A stretch of DNA of 50,495 bases, taken from NCBI GenBank assembly GCA_900318915.1, contig ONMI01000013.1, forward strand, positions 1-50,495. Direction: 5' to 3'. The notes below the pieces were generated by a model that worked only from the letters and a program-made list of their open reading frames with translations, made no database searches and was not told the origin of the DNA. Source of the DNA: an uncultured Prevotellaceae bacterium. Its GTDB lineage: Bacteria; Bacteroidota; Bacteroidia; Bacteroidales; Bacteroidaceae. The position numbers and the translations under genes are program-made. Positions 42,643 to 50,494 of this stretch are shown here, piece after piece (the first letter of the stretch is position 1; each line of letters starts with the position of its first letter).

Positions 42643-45537
42643 CTAATACCACTGCACGGCATTGCTGTAACCGCTGCGCTTGTCGTATTTCAGCGCATCG
42701 GTCAGGGTAGAGGCGTTGCAGCGGAAGGTGAAGTTGTAGCTGGTGTAGGGTGCCAGCACCACCGAGCACGACATGTTGAAGCAGTGCAGGTCGCGCGAGA
42801 GCGATGCCGTGGTCATCGACATCTTCTTGTTCTCGAAGTCATAGCCAGAGGAGAAATTGATGTTCCATCCCTCGCTGAGGCGGATGTTGCCGCTTACGTT
42901 CAGCGTCTGTGTGAACCGGTAGGGATAGCGCATGGTCTTGGTGTTGAACTTGCCGGCGGTGTTCTCGCTCATGGTGATACCGTAGCCGAAGGTAAGCGAC
43001 CAGGGCATGTTGAACAGCATGTAGCCGTCGTCGTCGGTCTCGGCCTTGTTGCCGCTCTTTTTGCGTGCCGCCCGTTGTCCACGCACCATATCATCGTCGA
43101 TGTTGCTCTCTATGTCGGTGTCGATGCCCTCCTCGTCGTCATCGCGGTCTTCTTCGTCTTCATCGGAGCCGCCGCCGAACCATTTGCGCAGCTTTTCCGG
43201 GTTGAGGGTGAAGGAGATGTTCTGCGAGGTGCCCTGGAAGCGTCCGAAGCGTCCGTAGCCCCACTCGGTGTGGTTGCCTATGTAGGGCCGTCCGTTCTCG
43301 TCGAGCTCGTAGGCATAGGTGCTGAACACGGCATTCATGTTGAAGGTGTAGTGCTTCCACCACTTCAGGCGGATGCGCATGCTCAGGTTGCTCCACGGCC
43401 GGTTCTTGTCGGCCATGTTGTACGACATGCTGGCTCCCAGTTCGTCGATGATGCTGATTTTCTTTATGCCGGTGGTGTCTTTGTCCGACTTTACCTTCAT
43501 CTCGATGTTGTTGGAAATATCGAACGATACGTTGCCCACACGGCCCGCACTGGGCGGCGCATAGAGGCCTCCTGAGAAGGGAGAGTATTTCACCAGGCTC
43601 ACATTGCCCTGGGCGTCGGTGCGCTGGTAACTGTCGTAGTAACCGTAGCGGTCGGAACTGAAGTCGGGCGCATAGCTGAAACTCACCGAGGGGGTGAACA
43701 CGTGGCGTATGGCGTTGATCTTGTCGCCGAAGATTTTGCGGTTGGGCAGGAACATGCCATAAACTTTGGTGGAGAGCGACACGCTGGCGTTCCAACTGTA
43801 TAGATTGTAGAAGCCATAGGTGGTGTCGCGCACCTCCTCATAGTTTTTCTCGTCCCACGAACGGTTTATCTTGTTGAAGGTCATCACATCATTGAATGTG
43901 ATGGAGGGATTCACGTTGATGTAATTGAACAGGGTGAAGTTGGCACTTATGGGAACAGTGTGCTGGAAGCCGTTGCGCCAGTCTTTCACGATGTTGGAGT
44001 GGAGCAGCATGTCTTCCTTGGTGTTGATGGAGTTGCTCATGCGGCCGGTGTAAGAGAGCGATATCTTCTCATACCAGCGCTCCTTGCCTGCGACATGCTT
44101 GCGCTTGAAGGGGTAGAATCGGCTTATGGAGATGTTCAGGTCCGGCAGGGTGAGCTCAACAGTGGTGTCGCGCATGTTCTGGGTCACGTTGGTGTTGAGC
44201 GTCAGGTTCATGCCGATGCTGGAGAACTGCGTGCTGTAGCCCACCGACGATGTGCGCGTGCTCTGCGTCATGGCCTGCGGATTGTACATGCTGTTCAGGT
44301 TGTTGCGCTCGTAGCTCGACGTGGCGAAGTTCACACTGGCGGTGAGGTTGCTGAAGGGGTTGGCCTTGGGGTCCTGGCGGTGGCTCCACTGTATCTTGAA
44401 ACTCTCCTGCTCCTGGTAGTCGGGCATGCCCTTGTCGCCATTTTTCGTGTTCTGGAAACTGGCGAAGAAACTGCCGCTGTAGCGGTATCGTTTGCGGTAG
44501 TTGCTGGCCGCCGATACACCCCATGACCCTTTGGTGTAGATTTCGCCGAGCAGCTTGAGGTCCCATTTGTCGTTGATGGCAAAGTAGTATCCGCCGTCGC
44601 GCAGGTAGAAACCCCGTGAGTTCTCATCGCCGTAGGAAGGCATGATGAAACCGCTCGAGTAGCTCTTGGTGAAGGGGAAGAAGCCATAGGGGATGGCCAG
44701 CGGCAGCGGAACGCCTGCCACCACCAGATAGGCGGGTCCGAACACCACATCCTTGCCGGGTCTCACCTTAGCGCGCGAAAGGGCGATGTAGAAATCGGGG
44801 TCTTCGGCGTCGCAAGTGGTGTATCGGCCATGCTCCAGGTATAGATTGCCCTCATTGTCGCGCTTGGCGTGTTGGCTGCGTATGAATCCGTCTTCCTGCG
44901 CCGTGTACACATTGTCGATAAATCCTTTCTTGGTCTTGAAGTTGTAGAGTATGGTGTCCAGTTCATACTCGTCCTGTCCCATGGTCACTACGGGCATGCC
45001 CCGCTGACCGCTTTTCTGGGTGGAGTCGGGTGTGCCGGTGGCATATACCAGACTGCTGTCCAGGTTCATGTAGATACGGTCGCTCTGCATCTTCATGCTC
45101 TCATAGTCCACCTTGGCCGAGCCGTAGAGGTAGGCGCCTTTGCTCTTGGCGTCATACACCAGGGAGTCTTGCGCCGAGTATTTCACGGGAGCGTCGATGC
45201 CCGACGACTTGGCACGGTTGAGGGAGTCTTGGTAGATGGAGTCGTCGATGTGCTTGTTGTAGCGGTAGATGGAGAGCTGGATGGAGTCCATCTGCGTGGT
45301 ATCCATCTCGGTGGAGCTTTCGTCGTCCATCGAGATGATGTCGATAGTGGTGAAACTGTCTTCGGGTTCCGGTACCAGAATCTCGGTCCATGTGGGCTGA
45401 ATGGAGTCGGTGTCGGAGCGGAGGGCTGTCGGCATGACTTTTTTGCCTGCGGATTTCTGTCCTACAGGCATACTCTGACCCGCCATCGCCGTAATCAGGA
45501 TGGCTATCACCATAAATAAAATCGATCTCGACTTCAT
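42643..45537 (-). CDS. lptD: LPS-assembly protein LptD (OstA-like)
   Basis: 964-aa outer-membrane protein. An N-terminal signal segment (ILFMVIAILITAMAGQSM) precedes an OstA-type beta-jellyroll (YSAQDSLVYDAKSKGAYLYGSAKVDYESMKMQSDRI). A large beta-barrel follows, with GVPLPLAIPYGFFPFTKSYSSGFIMPSYGDENSRGFYLRDGGYYF, a conserved stretch in Bacteroidota LptD. An acidic loop (SDEDEEDRDDDEEG, about 770-790) is an insertion I do not know from E. coli LptD. It inserts lipopolysaccharide into the outer leaflet with LptE. Transcription probably starts at TAATTTTG (45553-45546), only 8 nt before the ATG. A tandem duplication lies further upstream. Confidence 0.9.
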   Translation of the reverse strand: MKSRSILFMVIAILITAMAGQSMPVGQKSAGKKVMPTALRSDTDSIQPTWTEILVPEPEDSFTTIDIISMDDESSTEMDTTQMDSIQLSIYRYNKHIDDSIYQDSLNRAKSSGIDAPVKYSAQDSLVYDAKSKGAYLYGSAKVDYESMKMQSDRIYMNLDSSLVYATGTPDSTQKSGQRGMPVVTMGQDEYELDTILYNFKTKKGFIDNVYTAQEDGFIRSQHAKRDNEGNLYLEHGRYTTCDAEDPDFYIALSRAKVRPGKDVVFGPAYLVVAGVPLPLAIPYGFFPFTKSYSSGFIMPSYGDENSRGFYLRDGGYYFAINDKWDLKLLGEIYTKGSWGVSAASNYRKRYRYSGSFFASFQNTKNGDKGMPDYQEQESFKIQWSHRQDPKANPFSNLTASVNFATSSYERNNLNSMYNPQAMTQSTRTSSVGYSTQFSSIGMNLTLNTNVTQNMRDTTVELTLPDLNISISRFYPFKRKHVAGKERWYEKISLSYTGRMSNSINTKEDMLLHSNIVKDWRNGFQHTVPISANFTLFNYINVNPSITFNDVMTFNKINRSWDEKNYEEVRDTTYGFYNLYSWNASVSLSTKVYGMFLPNRKIFGDKINAIRHVFTPSVSFSYAPDFSSDRYGYYDSYQRTDAQGNVSLVKYSPFSGGLYAPPSAGRVGNVSFDISNNIEMKVKSDKDTTGIKKISIIDELGASMSYNMADKNRPWSNLSMRIRLKWWKHYTFNMNAVFSTYAYELDENGRPYIGNHTEWGYGRFGRFQGTSQNISFTLNPEKLRKWFGGGSDEDEEDRDDDEEGIDTDIESNIDDDMVRGQRAARKKSGNKAETDDDGYMLFNMPWSLTFGYGITMSENTAGKFNTKTMRYPYRFTQTLNVSGNIRLSEGWNINFSSGYDFENKKMSMTTASLSRDLHCFNMSCSVVLAPYTSYNFTFRCNASTLTDALKYDKRSGYSNAVQWY

Positions 45538-45545
45538 TCAGCCTG

Positions 45546-45553
45546 CAAAATTA
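45546..45553 (-). promoter_or_regulatory. lptD promoter -7 box
   Basis: Minus strand TAATTTTG ends 8 nt before the lptD ATG at 45537, implying a leaderless or near-leaderless mRNA. A TTTG lies 14 bp upstream, inside the tandem repeat, which is too close for the standard -33 position. Confidence 0.5.
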
Positions 45554-45557
45554 CGAA

Positions 45558-45723
45558 AAATCGAGTGCAAAGAGAAGAAAATAACATTTTTTCGTATCTT
45601 TACCGAGATGGAGTAATTTCGGCGCAGCCAAAATTGCTTGAAATCGAGTGCAAAGAGAAGAAAATAACATTTTTTCGTATCTTTGCCGAGATGGAGTAAT
45701 TTCGGCGCAGCCAAAATTGCTTA
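45558..45723. repeat. 83-bp tandem duplication
   Basis: Two head-to-tail copies, 45558-45640 and 45641-45723, are identical except for one internal base (TATCTTTA in copy 1, TATCTTTG in copy 2, plus strand) and the last base. Each copy contains an inverted pair AATTTCGGC/GCCAAAATT around gca. The second copy runs into the stop codon of the HD gene. Together they fill the gap between the HD gene and lptD. Confidence 0.9.
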
Positions 45724-46260
45724 TAAATCGAACTTCTCCGCCCAACGTCGGAACCGCTCCACCCCCTCGGCCCCGAATTTCTCCAGACTACGTGCTGCCT
45801 GTTCAATGGTCTTCTCCCGCTCAGGGTGCGACTTGGAGTAGAACTTGTCGGCATAGCAGATAATCTGCTCCTCGATGGTCTCAGGCACAAGGTCTATATG
45901 CGGCAGAGGCAGGTTCTGGGTCGTGATGTCGTGGATGGTGAGTCCGGTGCCGGTGTGCCGTTCGCACACACGGGCATGGCGCTCCAACCCCTCGCGGCGC
46001 AGCATCTCGGCCCCTAAGATACCATGGCGTATGTAGGGCTCGGTGCCGTGGCAGAGAATACCCGGAGCATCGGTGCGTATGATGCCGATGTCGTGGAGCA
46101 GGGCCGCCTCGGCTATGAATGTCACGTCGGCGCCCAATTCCGGATGGCGCCGGGCGATGGAGACTGCCCTTTGGGCCACCGCCTCACTATGAACAAGGAG
46201 GAGCTGCCGCAGGGCAGGCTCCTCCTTGTAATATCGGTCGATGATGCTTATGCAATCCAT
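45721..46260 (-). CDS. HD-domain phosphohydrolase
   Basis: 179 aa. A compact HDIG-type HD domain: H24 (LLVHSEAVAQRA), H56-D57 (AALLHDIGI), then HGTEPYIRHGILGAEMLR and ERHTGTG, ligands of the metal site. The tail, IICYADKFYSKSHPEREKTIEQAARSLEKFG, also occurs in small HD proteins annotated as possible tRNA- or nucleotide-linked hydrolases. It cleaves a phosphoester in the cytosol; the substrate is not evident. It ends at the second copy of the tandem duplication and follows the decarboxylase gene by 12 bp on the same strand, so it may share that promoter. Confidence 0.85.
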   Translation of the reverse strand: MDCISIIDRYYKEEPALRQLLLVHSEAVAQRAVSIARRHPELGADVTFIAEAALLHDIGIIRTDAPGILCHGTEPYIRHGILGAEMLRREGLERHARVCERHTGTGLTIHDITTQNLPLPHIDLVPETIEEQIICYADKFYSKSHPEREKTIEQAARSLEKFGAEGVERFRRWAEKFDL

Positions 46261-46272
46261 CTGTAGCTTTCT

Positions 46273-48051
46273 TTATTCAGCATGCGGGCGCTCGATGTAA
46301 GCCAGAATCTCGCCACGCTGCACCTTGGCACCCTGCTTGGCGTTGATTTCCACCAGTTTACCGCCCAGATCGGCAGGCACGGTGACGATTTCACCCCAAG
46401 GAGCCTGGATGTAGCAGAAGGGCTCACCCTCGGTGTACTCGCGGCCGATGAAGGGCTCCACAGCAGGAGTGGCCTCGCCGTCGCCGCTGAACTCCCAATA
46501 GAGCTGTCCCTTCACGGGAGCCACGATAGGATCGGCCTTGGCATGCTTGAAGGCGGAGATTTCCTCGGCGCTCATCTTGGTGCCCAACTTGGCGTCCTTG
46601 GCCTTCTGCAGGTCGGCCAGGAAGTTCTTCTTGGCCTGTCCGCTCTTGAAGTTGCGGTACTGCTCGGGGTGCATGGCGAGCTCATAGAGCTCCTCGTCGT
46701 CCTGACCGTAGTCCCAGCCGTTCTCGTCCATCTCCTTGCGGAAGTCGTCGAGGGCATTGGGGATAAGGGTGTGAGGATCGGCGGTAGTGAATTCGCGGCC
46801 CTGCTTGGCGGCCAGTTCCTTCAGTTCGGGATCGATTTCTCCAGGAATCTTTCCGCTCTTGCCCAGAATCATACCCCACATAGAGTCGTCCATCATCACG
46901 AAGCGTCCCTTGCCCTGAGCCATGGTGAGCAGGTTCATCAGTGCGATGTTCTTCACATACTGCGAGAACGGAGTCACCAAGGGAGGATAACCCACGCGCG
47001 GCCATACATAAGCCACCTCGTCGAACAGCTTCACGAGCATCTGGTCGGTGGTGAGCTCGGGCTCGCCCTTGGCCTTCAGCGTGTTGTTGATCACGTGGTG
47101 TATGCCGGCCAGGTCGGCCATCATACTGCCCATCATACCGCCGGGGAGTCCGCAGCCCAAGAGCAGCGAGCTCATGTGCTTGTTGCCGGGGTTGATGAAA
47201 TAGCCGAGCCAGTCGTCGATAAACTCCTGGGTGAGGGAGCGGGCCTGCATATAGGCATTCATGTTGATGTCTTTCACCTCGAAACCCTCATTCTTCAGCA
47301 TGCTCTGCACGGAGATGATGTCCGGATGAACCTTACCCCAAGACAGCGGCTCGATGGCGGTGTCGATTACATCGGCGCCATTGTTGCACACCTCGAGGAT
47401 GCTGGCCATGGAGAGACCGGGGCCAGAGTGGCCGTGATACTGTATGATGACATCGGGATGCTTGGTCTTGATCGACTTGGTAAGAGCACCGAGCAGGGCG
47501 GGCTGACCGATACCGGCCATGTCCTTGAGGCAGATTTCCTCAGCGCCGGCGGCAATCACCTGGTCGGCTATCTCGGTGTAGTATTCTACGGTGTGCACAG
47601 GGCTGGTGGTGATGCAGAGGGTGGCCTGCGGGGTCATGCCGGCAGCCTTGGCCCATTTCACGCTGGGAATGATGTTGCGCACATCGTTCAGACCGCAGAA
47701 GATACGGGGTATATCCACACCCTGAGCGTGCTTCACTTTGTACTGCAACTCGCGCACGTCGTCGGGCACGGGATACATGCGGAGGGCATTCAGTCCGCGG
47801 TCGAGCATGTGGGTCTTGATGCCTACCTCGTTGAAAGGCTTACAGAAGGCACGGACAGCGCCGTTGGGGTTCTCGCCGGCAAGCAGGTTCACCTGCTCAA
47901 AGGCACCACCGTTGGTTTCCACTCGGTCGAATACTCCCATGTCGATGATGGCGGGGGCAATGCGCTCCAACTGGTCCTTGCGGGGCTGGAATTTGCCAGA
48001 CGACTGCCACATGTCTCTATAAACGAGACTGAATTGGATTCTCTTTTTCAT
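46273..48051 (-). CDS. oxaloacetate decarboxylase alpha / pyruvate carboxylase B-like, without biotinyl Lys
   Basis: 592 aa. Residues 1-~290 are the carboxyltransferase TIM barrel: FSLVYRDMWQSS (metal Asp13), EEICLKDMAGIGQPALL (catalytic Lys) and IIQYHGHSGPGLSMAS (metal His pair). A helical PYC_OADA domain follows (~300-470). The last ~75 residues fold like a biotinyl domain (EGEPFCYIQAPWGEIVTVPA ... GKLVEINAKQGAKVQRGEILAYIE). The usual (E/A)MKM biotin motif is absent there. So the protein should transfer carboxyl groups from a separate biotin carrier. It probably works in a membrane Na+-pumping decarboxylase; its other subunits are not in this window. A canonical promoter at 48158-48188 drives it. 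Confidence 0.88.
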   Translation of the reverse strand: MKKRIQFSLVYRDMWQSSGKFQPRKDQLERIAPAIIDMGVFDRVETNGGAFEQVNLLAGENPNGAVRAFCKPFNEVGIKTHMLDRGLNALRMYPVPDDVRELQYKVKHAQGVDIPRIFCGLNDVRNIIPSVKWAKAAGMTPQATLCITTSPVHTVEYYTEIADQVIAAGAEEICLKDMAGIGQPALLGALTKSIKTKHPDVIIQYHGHSGPGLSMASILEVCNNGADVIDTAIEPLSWGKVHPDIISVQSMLKNEGFEVKDINMNAYMQARSLTQEFIDDWLGYFINPGNKHMSSLLLGCGLPGGMMGSMMADLAGIHHVINNTLKAKGEPELTTDQMLVKLFDEVAYVWPRVGYPPLVTPFSQYVKNIALMNLLTMAQGKGRFVMMDDSMWGMILGKSGKIPGEIDPELKELAAKQGREFTTADPHTLIPNALDDFRKEMDENGWDYGQDDEELYELAMHPEQYRNFKSGQAKKNFLADLQKAKDAKLGTKMSAEEISAFKHAKADPIVAPVKGQLYWEFSGDGEATPAVEPFIGREYTEGEPFCYIQAPWGEIVTVPADLGGKLVEINAKQGAKVQRGEILAYIERPHAE

Positions 48052-48082
48052 ATTTATTAAATTTAATCGTGTTGAAAAGGCT

Positions 48083-48127
48083 TTAGGTGTTTTTCAGAGG
48101 ATGGGCCTCGCTCATGTGCCTGAGCAT
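48083..48127 (-). CDS. possible 14-codon leader ORF with strong SD
   Basis: In the leader between the promoter and the decarboxylase gene, AAGGAGG lies 8-9 bases before an ATG (48127) that opens a frame of 14 codons (MLRHMSEAHPLKNT) ending in TAA. A strong Shine-Dalgarno is unusual in Bacteroidota. It could be a leader peptide or a remnant. Confidence 0.3.
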   Translation of the reverse strand: MLRHMSEAHPLKNT

Positions 48128-48157
48128 TGATTCCGCCTCCTTTTTGATATAGCGGTG

Positions 48158-48188
48158 CAAATATAGAGAAATATTTTCCAATTGCAAA
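48158..48188 (-). promoter_or_regulatory. promoter of the decarboxylase-HD unit (full consensus)
   Basis: Minus strand TTTG (48188-48185), 19 bp, TATATTTG (48165-48158): exact TTTG-N19-TAnnTTTG. The leader to the ATG at 48051 is about 100 nt. Confidence 0.85.
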
Positions 48189-48390
48189 GTCAAGAGGCCG
48201 TTTTTTTTCGTGAAGACAAAATATTTTCTTTTCTGTGGCTTTTTTGCGCGGTTACAAACTCTTGCCAGAATGGTGTGAATACATTTTTTTTCCTTAATTT
48301 TGCACGCGGATAGTTCTTGGGCGAAATGGCGCGCGGCATAGTCCGGGCACCGAAGAGCTGCCTCCCTTAAAAATAAAGAATGATGAATCT
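48189..48390. other. divergent intergenic region with lipoprotein promoter
   Basis: No gene. Plus-strand TAATTTTG (48295-48302) is a good -7 box for the lipoprotein gene, giving a leader of about 80 nt. The rest is A/T-rich with runs of T. Confidence 0.5.
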
Positions 48391-49176
48391 ATGCGTAAAA
48401 TAGCGGTTTTTCTATGGTTGGCCGGCTTGGCCCTGTTCTTTGCCTGTGGCAACAATGGCAACAGTGAGCAGACCGGGAAAGAGAAGGAGTTGGTGAAGAG
48501 CTATGTGGCCAAGGGCGACTCCACCCTCTACGGCCTGGTGTGCGACGGTGGCGATGACACCCACCTGGTGGTGTTCTTCCCTGAAAAAGGGCTCGACCCC
48601 GATACCTTCGATATCAGTGAGGCGCGGATGGAAAACAAAGTGTTCGGCTTTCCTACCGTGGGCGACAAGTATGCGCTTGTGGTGAGCCCTGAGGACAAGA
48701 AAAAGGTGGTTCTGGCCATCAATTTGCACGAACTCATGGGCACCTGGGTGTACAAACAGTTGCCGCATCTGCGTGAAGACATCAATCTTGACCTACTCAA
48801 TCATGTGAGCAGTGAAGAGAAAGCCCGTTTTGACTCAATCGTCGATTCGCTCATGATACCGCGCGAATACGGATTCACACTCAAAGTGGACCAGCAGCTC
48901 GTGCCTACAGGCATGGGCCGTGCCACCAAGATAATGGGAAAGGAAAGTCCCGTGGTCTATCCTCCTGTGAAACGATACACCGAATGGCATATCTTCAACG
49001 GCGATATCATCCTGACTTATGCCGTATCGGGCTCAGACATCACCAAGGAAGCCGAATCGAGAAACGACACCGCCCAACTGGTGTATCTGCGTTCCGACAC
49101 CATGGCGCTGCGTTTCGGCGATGTGGTGCAAGGGTATCGGCTCCGTCCCGACACCCTGAATCAGAATCAGAAGTAG
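48391..49176 (+). CDS. lipoprotein, function unknown
   Basis: 261 aa. A lipoprotein signal: MRKIAVFLWLAGLALFFAC with the lipid-modified cysteine at 19, followed by GNNGNSEQ. The mature protein is beta-rich (STLYGLVCDGGDDTHLVVFF, MGTWVYKQL, RYTEWHIFNGDIILTYAV). GTWVY and the strand pattern recall lipocalin-like domains, but I cannot place the family firmly. Membrane-attached, periplasmic side or surface. Single gene with its own promoter and a hairpin across its stop codon. Confidence 0.78.
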   Translation: MRKIAVFLWLAGLALFFACGNNGNSEQTGKEKELVKSYVAKGDSTLYGLVCDGGDDTHLVVFFPEKGLDPDTFDISEARMENKVFGFPTVGDKYALVVSPEDKKKVVLAINLHELMGTWVYKQLPHLREDINLDLLNHVSSEEKARFDSIVDSLMIPREYGFTLKVDQQLVPTGMGRATKIMGKESPVVYPPVKRYTEWHIFNGDIILTYAVSGSDITKEAESRNDTAQLVYLRSDTMALRFGDVVQGYRLRPDTLNQNQK

Positions 49177-49191
49177 CTGATGCTGATTCAG
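49156..49191 (+). terminator. terminator-like hairpin overlapping the lipoprotein stop
   Basis: CTGAATCAGAATCAG and CTGATGCTGATTCAG pair with one mismatch around a 6-base loop. The arms begin inside the last codons of the lipoprotein gene. A weak T run (TCTCTTTT) follows 14 bp later. Confidence 0.5.
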
Positions 49192-49209
49192 GAAGGAGTG
49201 TCGTCTCTT

Positions 49210-49674
49210 TTATAAATCGTGCCGCATGAAGCGGAACTGTGCCATTTCCTCGTATTTGGTGCCGGGCTGGCCGTAGTTGGCGAAAGGATAAATGCTGATA
49301 CCGCCGCGTGGCACAAAGATGCCCACCACTTCTATGTATTTGGGCGACATGAGATGAATGAGGTCTTTCATAATCGTGTTGACACAGTCTTCGTGGAAAC
49401 TTCCGTGGTTGCGGAAGCTGTGCAGGTACAGTTTCAGACTCTTGCTCTCCACCATCAGCTCGTCGGGGATATACTGTATGCGTATCTCGGCGAAGTCGGG
49501 CTGGCCTGTGATGGGGCAAAGCGTGGTGAATTCAGGGCAGTTGAATCGCACCCAATAGTCGTTGTCGCGGTGTTGGTTGTGAAAACTCTCCAGTACCTCG
49601 GGGGTATATGTCTTGGCATATTCGGTCTTGGAGCCGAGGGCCTTCAGCCCTTCCTGTTTGCGGTCGTTGTTCAT
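49210..49674 (-). CDS. queF: NADPH-dependent preQ0 reductase QueF
   Basis: 154-aa short-form (YkvM-type) QueF. Catalytic Cys53 is in [13 protein letters not shown] with Asp60. The NADPH-binding QueF motif is [21 protein letters not shown] (E76, S77, K78). It reduces the nitrile of 7-cyano-7-deazaguanine (preQ0) to 7-aminomethyl-7-deazaguanine (preQ1), the queuosine tRNA precursor. It is 37 bp downstream of the YhhQ-type transporter on the same strand and should share its promoter and preQ1 riboswitch. Confidence 0.95.
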   Translation of the reverse strand: MNNDRKQEGLKALGSKTEYAKTYTPEVLESFHNQHRDNDYWVRFNCPEFTTLCPITGQPDFAEIRIQYIPDELMVESKSLKLYLHSFRNHGSFHEDCVNTIMKDLIHLMSPKYIEVVGIFVPRGGISIYPFANYGQPGTKYEEMAQFRFMRHDL

Positions 49675-49711
49675 ATTGTGAATGTGTTGAATTGTTTTTT
49701 GTGCGGAATCA

Positions 49712-50395
49712 TCAGTCCAGACGGAAAACGTTGTAGTTTACGTCATGGTCGTATACGTCGAGGCCTTCGGTCTTCTTCACCCATTTCACCACCCGTATTG
49801 TCACGGGCAGTGCAATCACCTCGTAGAGCGTCTTTGTGATAACCTGCCAGAACATGAGTCTCAGCAGGGCATCGTCGGGCACTACGCCGTATAGGGCGAG
49901 GGGAAAGAAGATGACGGAGTCGGCGCTCTCTCCCCATACCGTGCTCATGATGGCGCGCCATGAGAAATGACGGCCGTTGGAACTGATTTTCATGCGGCTC
50001 ATCACGTAGGCATTGACAAAGCTGCCCACGAGGAAGGCTACGAACGAGGCACCGGCAATTCGCGGTGTGAGGCCAAAGATGGCGTGAAAGCCCTGCTGGT
50101 TGTCCCAATAGGGAGCTCCTGGTATGGCATCACTCAAGGCGCCTACTGCCACAAAGAAGAAATTGAGGATAAAACCATTCCAGATGAGTGGCCGCGCCTT
50201 GCGGTAGCCCCACACCTCGCACACGCAGTCGTTGATGATGTATGACACGGGAAAGACCAGCAGTCCGCAGGTCAAGTCGATGCCAAACACATCAATCTGT
50301 TTGGTCTCAAGAATATTGGCCGTGATGAGGCATGTGCAGAAAAGCATGCTGAACATCATGAACAGCACGCTCACTTTTCCTTTCAGATAGTTCAT
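49712..50395 (-). CDS. queuosine precursor transporter (YhhQ family)
   Basis: 227 aa from the Met at 50395. An upstream in-frame ATG (50425) would lie inside the riboswitch and is rejected. It has six hydrophobic helices. The family signatures are [43 protein letters not shown] near the start and [12 protein letters not shown] plus [15 protein letters not shown] in the second half. Relatives import queuine, preQ0 or preQ1. With queF directly downstream and a preQ1-type riboswitch upstream, a role in salvage of 7-deazapurines is well supported. Confidence 0.93.
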   Translation of the reverse strand: MNYLKGKVSVLFMMFSMLFCTCLITANILETKQIDVFGIDLTCGLLVFPVSYIINDCVCEVWGYRKARPLIWNGFILNFFFVAVGALSDAIPGAPYWDNQQGFHAIFGLTPRIAGASFVAFLVGSFVNAYVMSRMKISSNGRHFSWRAIMSTVWGESADSVIFFPLALYGVVPDDALLRLMFWQVITKTLYEVIALPVTIRVVKWVKKTEGLDVYDHDVNYNVFRLD

Positions 50396-50397
50396 TT

Positions 50398-50429
50398 CCT
50401 TGTTTTTTAAGAGGTTTCCAAGCACTCTG
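50398..50429 (-). promoter_or_regulatory. probable preQ1-I riboswitch
   Basis: The 32-nt minus-strand segment just before the YhhQ start fits the small preQ1-I aptamer. P1 is AGAG/CTCT. The loop is TGCTTGGAAAC, followed by the A-rich tail TTAAAAAACAAGG. CTTG in the loop can pair with CAAG in the tail to make the pseudoknot. The tail includes the ribosome site (AAGGAA before ATG), so preQ1 binding would block translation. The layout closely resembles the Thermoanaerobacter aptamer as I remember it. Confidence 0.72.
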
Positions 50430-50463
50430 TATAATAAAAAGCAGAAATCTCCGCTTCCGCCTG

Positions 50464-50494
50464 CAAAGATAGTGCAAACCGAGCGAAATGCAAA
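50464..50494 (-). promoter_or_regulatory. yhhQ-queF promoter (full consensus)
   Basis: Minus strand TTTG (50494-50491), 19 bp, TATCTTTG (50471-50464). The mRNA should begin near 50457 and contain the complete preQ1 aptamer. Confidence 0.85.

Noticed and set aside
45558-45723. Tandem repeat as an insertion sequence or CRISPR
   Set aside because: Only two head-to-tail copies, no spacers, no transposase, no terminal inverted repeats.
46282-48060. 592-codon plus-strand frame opposite the decarboxylase gene
   Set aside because: The minus-strand protein carries all catalytic motifs; the plus-strand frame has none.
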